Of a DNA stretch of 64,000 nt, positions 12,688 through 22,538 are shown piece by piece. The DNA comes from Cunninghamia lanceolata (lineage: Eukaryota; Streptophyta; Pinopsida; Cupressales; Cupressaceae), in NCBI GenBank assembly GCA_027924645.1, contig BSBN01000140.1, forward strand, positions 14,824,501-14,888,500, read 5' to 3'. Below the pieces are notes generated by a model. It was not told the origin of the DNA and did no database searches. It was given only the letters and a program-made list of their open reading frames with translations. A program made the position numbers and the translations under genes. Numbering within the stretch: the stretch's first letter is position 1; each line of letters begins with the position of its first letter.

Positions 12688-13387
12688 TAACAATTGTCAG
12701 ACTACATCTTCCACTGCAGACCACAAGACTTGCTTAAATCCTTATCAGAGAATCTTCACATATTATAGATCATACCTCCAAAATTGCAAAGAAAAATATT
12801 CTTTTACGATAGAATGTAGACCACAATAACACATACCCGATCACAGTCAAACTACACCATACCAAGTAGTGATACTTAGACATTCATAACTAACTCTTTG
12901 GTGAAAATTAGAACTTGTAACTCTAGATATAGATACTTCATACATGTGTTTACAACACCTCAAAACCACATAACAAGATATAAAACAACATGTGAACCAG
13001 TTTAGTTGAGTGTTTTGTTCTGATTTCCTCTATTTTCTAAACTGCCAGACTTAGACTTTTTGAAGATAGGCTTCTGGTACTCATCAAGAACAAAAATTTT
13101 GGACAAATAATCATTTGAGAACTATGAAAAACATACCTAAACTATATGATATGATCTTTTACTACACACCAATACCATCTCAAAGCACTGTCTCCTTATC
13201 GTTGCTTCAATATATTGCCAACACTTAGCCAAAATGGCCAAGTCTTCTTCCCTGAACCAAAAACATTATTCCAATCTTGTTTCCTTGCTTGTTGCCATAA
13301 ATGAAAACATCTTCAAACATCATGCACAATTATTCACCATCATACTAGTAGTGTCTCTCTCTAGTGATGTTTGCCAAGCTGCAAACA
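12688..13387 (-). mobile_element. C1 3' LTR, truncated
   Basis: It aligns with 27665-28364, the outer part of the C1 5' LTR. Shared blocks include the words around GCAAAGAAAAATATTCTTTT and the end GATGTTTGCCAAGCTGCAAACA. The remaining ~860 bp expected to the left (the inner end with the GGCTCACTGCC words) is missing at about 12688, so a deletion or rearrangement removed it. Confidence 0.75.
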
Positions 13388-13401
13388 ATCACCCCCTTTG
13401 G
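13388..13401 (-). other. C1 polypurine tract
   Basis: On the minus strand CCAAAGGGGGTGAT abuts the start of the 3' LTR (TGTTTGCAGC). This is where plus-strand DNA synthesis would be primed. The equivalent tract in E2 is at 18062-18075. Confidence 0.7.
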
Positions 13402-13893
13402 CATTGATGGCAACACTTGATGTGAAAAACTATTACAGCTCCCCCTTTCTCTTTATACACTTCGCCCCCTATCTTCATGCTTTATTATTTTTTCAATTTT
13501 TTTTACATGCTTAATTTCTTCTCCCCCTTTGACATCAATGGAAAAGGTGTATGATACAATGATATATACAAGTTGCCAAAAATTCAAAACTATTTTTCTA
13601 CTTTATCGCATATATACAAGTGATATCAAAAGTGCTTACTATTGTTCCTGCAAAACATCTTTGTAGATTATTTTTAGTTGCACCATTTCTTCATCCCATA
13701 TGGTCTTGGCATTGCTTAAAATTAGTAGGTACCCATTAATTTAGGACACCAAATCTTCTGCTATCTTCACTATATTAGGGGCTTCAGTGATTTGCCTTGT
13801 CTTGTTTGCCGCTGTTATTAACTTGGTTAGGGATGGAATTTTGAAATGTTCTACCTCTCAAAGCTGACTCATTCTATGATTTATGACATCCCT

Positions 13894-14428
13894 CTACATC
13901 TGCAACTTTTGTATATTAGAATGAATAGTTTCAACATGTGCCCTTTGATTTCCAATAGTATCTTTTGTCAGGTCATAGATTTTGGATATCTTCATTAGTT
14001 GAGCTTCCCATCTATCTATCTTATCTTTTATCTCTTTAGTCTTGTCTAGCGAAGTAAGGCAAAATTTATATAGTTCACTTACTTCTTTAAGGGCTAACTT
14101 TGCATATTCTACACTTTTATTGAACAAAAGTTTGTCTTGAGAAGCTTTATCTTTTAGCTCAACTAGTCTTTTACTATCTATTTCAGCTCTTATCTTTTTA
14201 TCAACAGCTTTCTCAAAAAATTCAAAATGGAAATTCATGGACTCAATAGGCCATTTAATTTGTGCTACAGGAGAGAGTGTTATGTCTCTCTGAACTCTAG
14301 ATATGATCTTCTCAAAAATGTTTATTGATTCACAAAGTAGCTCATTGTCTTCTATGTGAGACTTTATTATTTCTTCTTGGGTAGTTTCTTGGAACATTGT
14401 ACCCAACTTCAATTACTGTAGGGGAACT
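13894..14428 (-). pseudogene. C1 ORF2, C-terminal helical domain
   Basis: The open minus-strand frame encodes about 175 residues, highly charged and helical (heptad-like Leu/Ile spacing around 14000-14250). It matches the E2 segment at 18630-19025 in order and spacing: both have a motif like QRDI(T/S)LSP, then a stretch FE(K)xVxxKxRxEIDxxRLVE, then Y-K-F-C. It is the downstream continuation of the frame ending at 22539: removing E2 and one copy of its target site lets the frame read straight through (…T-I-S then P-L-Q…). One stop lies just before L-K-L-G. Function is unknown; the domain probably self-associates. Bases 13402-13893 between this domain and the tract hold only 3' untranslated sequence. 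Confidence 0.7.
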
Positions 14429-15023
14429 TGTAGATTGTTAGGAACACTAAGAGGGGGGTGGTGAATCAGTGTTCTATAAATTTTTTCTCATACTTTTACC
14501 TTTAACCATTTCAAAGGATTAATCAAATAGAAGCATAATATACAAATGAACAACATCCACAAAGGCATGACACATAACACCAAGATTTTACATGGAAAAC
14601 CCAAAACGGGAAAAACAACGAAGAGGATTAGCTCTCATAAATATATTGGAATATTTACAAAATGATGCTTAGACTTGGCCACTTCATGAGCCTAACACAC
14701 TAGCTTAGGCTCACTGCCTCAACCCTAAACCTATCAAGATTATAAAAATGGTTGTTAAACCATGAGGGCTATTAAACCTTGTTGAAGGCTCATTGCCAAC
14801 TCACTACCTTGAAGACAAAAACATGCTTCCAATAGTATTGAACATGAAAACTAAATACTACTCAAGCATCTGCCACTATGCCAGGGTGTAGTCATTTAGT
14901 AACTGAATTCTGAATCCCAAGCCTTCATTGCTGCTTCTCATCTAACTCTGTTCTACTATTCACATTTTTGCATCAGACACACACACCACTACTACCTAAC
15001 ACACCACCAAAGATCAACACTCT

Positions 15024-15044
15024 CATATATATATATATATATAT
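15024..15044. repeat. (AT)n microsatellite
   Basis: About ten AT units sit inside the E2 3' LTR. The matching place in the 5' LTR (21617-21629) is much shorter, so the run expanded after insertion. Confidence 0.9.
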
Positions 15045-15362
15045 CTGTATCATGATTTAATCCATAATCAGGTCGGCATCACGAAGTAAAACATGTACAT
15101 AAAATGATGTACTTTGTTTCTCAATCCAATGCACTATGTCCCATGGACCAAAATATTCTCCCAAATGTGTTCACATAGGTCCGCTCTAATCATTTAAATA
15201 CTTAAATAGATCTTTCACACATAATCCTTTCTTTGCATCATGATTTATCTCACCAGTCAGCCTATTCCTCAAAAGTATGCTTAAAAACATCATTTGCTGA
15301 CTTACAACTTTTGCTGAAGATCTCAAAACACTTCCAAAACCATATCAAGGAATCTTTATACA

Positions 15363-17463
15363 TGTTGGTTTTTTCTTCTGAATCAGCAGAGGGTTTGCCA
15401 ATTCCAATGCACAGGCAGATTCAGCCAACTAATATAGGAGGTTGCGTGAGCTGCCTCCCCTTCACTTCTAGTTCTGTCACACCAAGGGGGGTATCCCTAA
15501 AGGTAAAGATGTAACATTTGACTCACCCAATGATGGAAAGATTTAGCTTGACAACAACAGGCAGAATACTCTCATGTGTGGACCAAAATGTACATGATAC
15601 ATCACAAGTTTGGCAACACTCTTGGACATATTTGTCTGATTGTGGATGAGAGTATGTAGGGGTCCTAATCCTACTCCTACAACTAATAGGATGGAAGTTA
15701 TGAAAAGATGGATTTTATGTTTTGGATACAAGACAAAGGGTTTTGGGTCATAACTACTAACCCAAGAGCAGACCGGTGCCTATCTTAGGGCAAGGAGTCA
15801 ACTAGACATATACAAGAGAATGGATTGTATTTGGTATTCAAGTTTCAAGACGTTAGATTGATGCTTGCCTTACAAACATCACCCAAGAATAGGTATTTAG
15901 TTGCCTCTACTTACATATATCCCAGTTGACATATAACCTTCTCCATACTTCACCTAAGACAATTTAATCCACTCCTTGAATGGAAGTTAGAGATGAAGCA
16001 TGTGACACAGAAATCCATACCATAGAACCTAAGAAACCCTTAGCAGCCAGATTCAAAAGAAGGAAAAGCATGCAACACATGGAGACAAGCAGCTAAACAC
16101 ATGCATAAGAGCATTTTTCATATAGAAGAATAATGAAACTGAAAATATCTACAATGTACATTCATAACGCAACTCATAAACTCCAAAAATGAGATAAAAC
16201 AACAAGGAAATGCCCTGTTTTTCTCTATTCACACAAAAATGCCCAGGTCTTCCACCACACAATTGAGTAACACCACCTGCTATATACAACAAGGAAGGTG
16301 TACTTAGCACTAATCACATGGTTGACTCAAAATTTTCACCAGATATATTGCATCATGAGAAATGGTGCTCAACATATTGAATGCAGTAGGTGGGAGAGGA
16401 GGCAGGGAGTGGTTGGACTCGAGCCCTGCGCCGCCGCCTGGGGATTCACATCTTCAATCGGGTACTTGATTCATCCATGCCTTCACCCATACCCTATAAC
16501 ATCCGTCATTAATGGCATACCAACCCGCGGCCTTGGGAAATGTAGTAGATCACGTGCTTTGAAATTTTCCCACCAAGATTCATGACCTGATTTTTTCAAA
16601 TCATGTAGGAACTAATTATCCCACATTCACCCCGCAGCGACCCCCTCAATACTTTATAAGATAGGTCATGAGCACATATGATGTCATGCAATTTTACCTT
16701 GTGCGACCAATGAACCATCCACCAAGACCCCATCATCATGACCTGCGCCATCAGCGAACCTCCTGCATGATATCCTGATATGCAATATCACCCTGATGCG
16801 AAATATCACCCTTATCAGAAAATAACCCTGATAAGAAAAATCACCTGACTGCATCACCTGATATTCTATATCATCCTGATGACCAACCTCATTGGTGCAT
16901 CTTGATGCATCAGAGAAAAATCCTCCTGTATATTCGAACCATACACCTCACCGATGAACTATCCTGTACATATTCATGTCATCATCATGTTCGTATCCTC
17001 ATCGGCAATCAGGGGATCCTCAGCAAAGCTACTGATAGTAACTATCATGCTAAAGACCTCATAATGCACCCCATAGATCCTGATGATGTCATCATCATAT
17101 TGCAAAGGGTGATATTCGTAAGATGACTGATGTTTGGAATATCACCCCCCGCAAGATGCATGAAGCCATTGGACATGCACTTCATGGATCAAGTGATGAT
17201 GAGGTAGTAGAGAAACAAAGGGGTGATATTAACTAAGATCACCTGATATTTGAAACATGACCCCCCCTTCGTAATATTGGGTCATACTAAAACCTCGCAC
17301 CATCACCGGGGTGATCTTCACAAGATGACTGATATTTGTAATATCACCCCCCGCAAGAATATCAGGCCTGATAGAAACTTTGCCTTAGAATTTTTTGGAT
17401 TTTTTGGGAAGGTGCCTGCAAGATTAGTTTCTTGAAATCTAAATATTCATATATGCACCAACA
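15363..17463. mobile_element. S: 2.1-kb insertion with 5-bp target duplication, probable solo LTR
   Basis: The insertion starts TGTTGGT and ends ACCAACA (inverted termini of 7 bp) and is flanked by ATACA at 15358-15362 and 17464-17468. The E2 5' LTR has the uninterrupted target (CTTTACAATTCCC near 21940), which proves the edges. There are no internal direct terminal repeats and no domain-bearing frame, so the 5-bp duplication and TG...CA ends favour a solo LTR of a large element. The right third holds many short GATATCACC-type words and three hairpins (17107-17350), and the base composition near 16420-16440 (GCGCCGCCGCC) is unlike its neighbours. A non-autonomous element without LTR pairs is the alternative. 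Confidence 0.7.
17107..17350. repeat. Three spaced hairpin repeats within element S
   Basis: Copy 1 (17107-17147) has arms GGGTGATATT and AATATCACCC. Copy 2 (17221-17263) starts identically but its right arm has decayed. Copy 3 (17308-17350) has GGGGTGATCTT and AATATCACCCC. The loops share AAGAT(G/C)AC(C)TGAT. The right flank CCCCCGCAAGA is shared by copies 1 and 3. Related half-sites (AATATCACCCTGAT) occur at about 16786-16810. Confidence 0.7.
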
Positions 17464-18061
17464 ATACATTCCCAATCTTATCCTTAGAATCGCAAGGCAT
17501 CCTATCATCTTGTTGAGAAATGGGAACCATCAGAACTCAGACTCTGTCTCTGTCAAGCTCTATCAAATACTATATTGATACTTAGCAGCTTGTAGCCATC
17601 CTTCTAGTGAACTTTAGATCTCCTAACTCTGGAATAAGACAATTCATCTAAGTATTTTCAACACCTCAAAACTGCATATCAAAATACTTGTCTGTAGAGG
17701 AATGCGGACCACTAAATTAGACCATGTTCACTGTTCCTTCTATACCTTTGCTTACCTGGACTTAGACATTTCTTCAAGATGACTTCTAGAGAGAATCATG
17801 ACTTAATCTTTGAGGCATAACACTATCAAACACCAACTGACATCATACCATAACCGTATCTACAAGTCTGCAATTGTAGAGGCATACTAGCTGACTTACT
17901 GTCTTCCACTCAGAATACCTTCCATACTTAGACCTTTTCTATCACTCGAACTTGGAATCCAACATGTTCTTCTAGAGATATCTCCTCTTATCATGGAGAT
18001 ATGTTCTCTAATCCTTGTTTCCATTAATGACAACATACCAAAGCAGTGTCTCTTGCCAACA

Positions 18062-18075
18062 ATCTCCCCCTTTTG
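18062..18075 (-). other. E2 polypurine tract
   Basis: Minus strand GCAAAAGGGGGAGAT abuts the 3' LTR start TGTTGGCAAG at 18061. Confidence 0.75.
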
Positions 18076-18299
18076 CATTGATGGCAACACTTGTGAAAAA
18101 TACCTTACTACTCCCCTTACTATATATACTATACTTTCTTGCTCCCCCTGAGGTGATTATCTATTTTTCACTAAACGTATTTTCCCCCATTGACATCAAT
18201 GGAAAAGTGTGTGATCCGGACTTCAAATATTTGTCAAACTTTCAAAATTTTATATACCCTACCGCATGTTTACAAGCACAATCTTCATCTTAATTTGTG

Positions 18300-19985
18300 A
18301 CTGAAGGCAAAATGTCACTATAGATAGTCTTTATTAGAGCTATCTCCCCATTCCATCTATCTCTCACCCTTTGTAGAATGTGAATGTGACCATTCATCAT
18401 AAATACAAGCTTTTCTACCTTCTAGACTTCTGATGGTATATCAATTAGTGCTTGAGATTTCAAGGCCTCATCTGCCAAATTTGTCATGGAATCAATTTTT
18501 GATCTTATCAGTACTTTCAACTGGCACAACTTGTCTTTGATTTCTCCCTTGTTCTTCATCAAAGTATTTAGATCATTATGGATATTTGTAACTTGTGTTT
18601 CTTTGGCATTTATTGACTCAGCTGCTGGATTATGTCTCAGAGATATTTATCAGTTTGAGTTCCAAGTCTTTGATTTTATCTTCTAGTTCCTTTGTGAGCT
18701 TTGGCCAAGATAAACAAAATTTGTATATTTTTCTAGCTTCTTCAATGGCACTTTGTATGTTCTTAATTCCATTATCTAACAAACCTTTGTCTTGATCTAT
18801 TATGCTCTTCATCTCAACCAATCTTCTATCATCAATTTCTTTCCTCACTTTTATTTCCACAGATTTTTCAAAAGATTCAAAATGTACAGTTACAGAACTT
18901 AATATCTTCTTGAGATGGTCAATAGGGGATAATGAGATATCCCTTTGAAATGATGGCAGTAGCTTTTCCAAGATAGTGGATGCTTTATTTATCAGTTTGT
19001 TATCTTGACCATGTGATTGTAACAACTCTTCTTGTGCCTTGGCCTAAACCATAGATACTAGCTTGAACTTTTGGAAAGGTGACAATGAGGCTAAGTTGAT
19101 TGGACCTTGAGGGAGTTCAAATTCCTTTGCAATTAGTTCCCTGTAAAAGACATTTACAATGTCTCTTGCCTTCTCTGATATTTCTCCTTGACTTTGATCC
19201 AGAGGGTCTATGTACATATTTTCCTATTGATCCGTGTTTTGCTCTGGAGTAGGGCTCTTCCTCTTTTCCTTAATCTCTTCACCTTTATCCTATTGTATAG
19301 AAGGTGAATCAGTTTCAATATCTCCTTGATCTATCATATCAACTATATCAGTGTTGGGGACTTGATCACTCTATTTATATTCTTCATCATTTGCTTCTTT
19401 TTGGTCATAGATAGTACGAATATTATTTTTCTTTAATGCCGCTAGGGTGAGTTCCTCTATTTCCTTAACCACTTTGTCAATTTCTCCGAACATCAATGAG
19501 TTCATTCTTTTCTTGGTCTTGAAATCATTTTTTTTTTTTTTGAGATTTTGACCTTCTCCTTAGGAGTGATCCCCAAACATAATCATACCAATGAGTGCTC
19601 TCTCAGCTCAACATCTTTTTCCATAGCTATTTCTTTTCTTGTATTCATTATGTTACCTAGGATGTGTAGTAGATCAGTAATAATTTCAATCAGGGCCTTG
19701 TTGTAGATGTTTAGATATTATACAATAGCAGTCTCAATGATCCTCTTGTTTGGATCATTGTATTCATCATACAACTAGGGTTTTAGATTTTTGTCACCTT
19801 ATAGTAGCTTCCTTTGTCTGAAAAACATCTTGCGTTAATCCTTTCCCAAATCTATTCTTATCAGAGGGCCCCTTTTTGCTAGTTTTTGAGGCTTTTGAGG
19901 CCTCAGTCTTCATCTTCTTTACTTCCTCATCTGATTTTATTTCTTCTTCATCAATAGTTACACTTGCATGCAAAGCACTTTCCAT
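18300..19985 (-). pseudogene. E2 ORF2, shortened and decayed
   Basis: Segments in several frames spell the C-terminal half of the ORF2 protein known from C1. 19985-19794 gives an acidic/Lys-rich start. About 19760-19600 gives a helix with KALIEI, RKE(I)AM and KDVE(L)RE, shared with C1 23139-23372. 19025-18630 gives the charged helical domain matching C1 13894-14412. Homopolymer runs (for example T11 near 19530) and TAG/TAA codons break it. The N-terminal globular domain of C1 ORF2 is absent because the deletion joins the fifth knuckle of ORF1 directly to this region at about 19970. Confidence 0.6.
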
Positions 19986-20960
19986 TGAATGATTGACTAT
20001 TCTTGATATTTTGAAAATTAGTTCTTACCAAACTTTTGCATTCATTTGATCTGTGTCCCATTTTATAGCATGCATTGTACCTAATAGAATTCTTACTCAC
20101 TTTACCTCTACATACAACAACTCTATGACCAATTCTATTGGGAGTGAAGCATTTATCTTTGATTGACTATTCATTCCTCCCATTGTTGAAACTTTTCCTA
20201 CTCTAATTTCTACATTCATTTGTTCTATGACCAAATTTCTTACAATTGAACACTGACCAAAGAATGATGGAGCCTTTTGATTTATTCTACTCCAACACTC
20301 AGTATCCTTATGACCAAACTTATTACATGAATTACAATAACTTTTGAAAGATGAGTACTTTTGAGCATTTGGTTGTCTGACCAGAGGTCCTCTAGGTCTT
20401 CTTCTTTGATTTCTGAACTGGTATCCTTTGTTTTACCTTGATTTAGTGCTTATTTGCCTAGAGTTTGAACTTTCACCTTTCTCAAATCCTAAACCATGTT
20501 TATCATCAGCATTCCTTTGGCAAGAAATCATTTCATGAATCTTTGTAGTACTTATCTTGAATTTTTCTTCAAGACTTCTGGCCTTTTCCATATCTCTTTT
20601 TAAACTTATAATCTCTTTTTTAAGTTTAGTACAATCTTCTGATCTATTCTCCAGAATCAAGTTTAGATAATATTTTGCTCTTCTTCTTTCTGTAACTTCT
20701 GCTTCCAAATCATTTAGGGCTTTGTTTGCTGATAACAATTGGTCACTGACTTCTTTGTATTTGTCTTTGAATTTTTTGACTTGCTCCTTTAGCTTTAAGA
20801 TGCATTCATTAGCTTGTCTCATATTTTCCTTTAGATCTCTGACCTCTGCTTCAAAATTTTCAAGATCTAGAAGAGCTGCTTCTAGTTAATGGTATCTCTC
20901 ATAATTTCCATACCTTCTTACTACCATGATTAGACTATCCCAGATCTTCCTTGAGCTATT
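19986..20960 (-). pseudogene. E2 ORF1: coiled coil plus tandem CCHC zinc knuckles
   Basis: The minus strand from 20822 to 20433 encodes a 129-residue coiled coil (K-L-K-E-Q-V-K-K-F and following heptads), with a related stretch upstream to about 20960. From 20400 leftward come knuckle 1 (C-x2-C-x4-H-x4-C intact, 20291-20335), knuckle 2 (one base lost after its first Cys, near 20258), knuckle 3 (second Cys replaced by Pro, near 20140), knuckle 4 (first Cys now Tyr, near 20070) and the first half of knuckle 5 (CFAC, near 19975). The order and spacer words (QPNAQ, SFNG) equal those in C1. It would act as a nucleic-acid-binding Gag-like protein; no protease is attached. Confidence 0.7.
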
Positions 20961-20982
20961 AAACTTCTTCCAAGTAACCTTT

Positions 20983-20995
20983 CTTTAATACCAAT
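20983..20995 (-). other. E2 primer binding site
   Basis: Minus strand ATTGGTATTAAAG directly follows the LTR end ...CAATCAACA. It is a decayed form of the iMet-type site TGGTATCAGAGC. Confidence 0.65.
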
Positions 20996-22538
20996 TGTTG
21001 ATTGTCAGGAACACTAAGAGGGGGGAGTGAATTGGTGTTCTATAAACTTTTTCTTGCACTTTCACCTTTAACCATTTCAAAGGATTAATCAAATAGAAGC
21101 ATAATATACAAATGAACAACATCCACAAAAGCATTACACATAACACCAAGATTTTATGTGGAAAACCCAAAATAGGAAAAACCACAAAGAGGATTAGCTC
21201 TCATAAATATATTATGACCTTTACAAAATTATGATTAGGCTTCATCACTCCACGAGCCTAACATACTAGCTTACTGCCATGATGTACAACTAAGTTTAGT
21301 AGGCTCACTGCCTCAACCCTAAACCTAGCAAGATTACAATAAGGGTTGTTAAACCCTGATGGTTGTTAAACCCTATTGAAGGCTCACGACCGGCTCACTA
21401 CCTTAAAGATGAAAACATGCTTCCAATCATATTGCACATGAAAACTAAATACTGCTCAAGCATCTGCCACTATACCAGAGTGCAGTCATTTAGTAACTGA
21501 ATTCTGAATCCCAGCCCTTCATTTTTGCTACTCATCTAAATCTTCTCTACTATTTGCATCCTTGCATCACACACACACCACTACTACTTCACACACCACC
21601 AAAGATCAACACTATCATATATATATCTGCATCATGATTTAATCCATAATCAGGTCGGCATCAAGAAGTAAAATGTGTACATAAAAAGATGTACTTTGTA
21701 ACTCAATCCTATGCACTATGTATCGTGCGAACACAAATCTTCTCCCAAACGTGTTCACATAGGTCAGCTCTAATCATTTAATTACTTACATAGATCTTTC
21801 TTACACAATCCTTTCTTCAAATCATGATTTATCGCACAAGTCAGCTTGTTCCTCAAAAGTACGCTTAACAACTTCATCTGCTAACTTACAGCTTTTCCTA
21901 AGGATCTCAAAACACTTCCAAAACCATATCAAGGACTCTTTACAATTCCCAATCTTATCCTTAGAACAACAAGGTATCATATCATCTTGCGGAGAAATGT
22001 GGACCATCAGAACTCGGACTCTATCTTTGTCAAGCTCTATCAAATACTATGCTGATACTTAGCAGCTTGTAGTTATCATTCTAGTGAATTTTAGATCTCC
22101 TAACTCTACAATAAGACACTTCATATAAGTATTTTTAACACCTCAAAATTGCATAACAAAATACTTGTCTACGAAGGAATGCGGATGATTGCACTAGACA
22201 CTGCTCACTATTCCTGCTATACCTTTCCATACCCGGACTTTGACATTTCTTCAAGATGACTTCTAGAGAGAATCAGGAATTAATCTCTTAGGCATAACAC
22301 TATCAAACACCAACTAACATCATACCTAAACTGCATATGCAAGTTTACAGTTGCAGAGGCATACTAGCTAACTTACTATCTTCCACTCAGAATACCTTCC
22401 ATACTTAGCCATTTTCTATCACCTAGACCTAGAATCCAACATGTTCTTTTAGAGATATCTCTTCTTGTCATGGAGATAGGTTCTCTAAGCCTTGTTTCAA
22501 TGAATGACAACATACCAGAGTAGTGTCTCTTTCCAATA
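20996..22538 (-). mobile_element. E2 5' LTR
   Basis: 1,543 bp. The minus-strand start is TATTGGAAAGAGACAC (TG changed to TA) and the end is CTGACAATCAACA. It contains GGCTCACTGCC words (21298, 21381), the box TTTTATGTGGAAAACCC near 21151 and a C-rich tail (complement GAGGGGGGAGTGAATT, 21018). Confidence 0.85.

Larger units (their letters stand above)
14429..18061 (-). mobile_element. E2 3' LTR, interrupted by element S
   Basis: The outer part (17464-18061) and inner part (14429-15362) align with the E2 5' LTR. Without S (2,101 bp) and one 5-bp duplication the LTR is 1,527 bp, close to the 1,543 bp of the 5' LTR. It carries the GGCTCACTGCC words (about 14709 and 14785), the TTTTACATGGAAAACCC box (14587), and an (AT)n run at 15024-15044 that is longer than in the 5' LTR. 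Confidence 0.8.
14429..22538 (-). mobile_element. E2: deletion derivative of the C1-type family, nested in C1
   Basis: On the minus strand: 5' LTR 20996-22538, primer site 20983-20995, ORF1 (about 20960-19986), shortened ORF2 (19985-18300), polypurine tract 18062-18075, 3' LTR 14429-18061. The 3' LTR is enlarged by element S. Flanks are GAGAT on the right and GAACT on the left, an imperfect 5-bp target duplication. The C1 reading frame resumes across it exactly. E2 LTRs are related to, but distinct from, C1 LTRs. Compared with C1, E2 lacks about 2 kb between the fifth knuckle and the acidic part of ORF2. Confidence 0.8.

Noticed and set aside
16400..16450. Possible tRNA-derived SINE (minus-strand GGGCTCGAGTCC resembles a B box) in element S
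   Set aside because: No convincing A box at the right distance, no poly-A or target duplication inside S.
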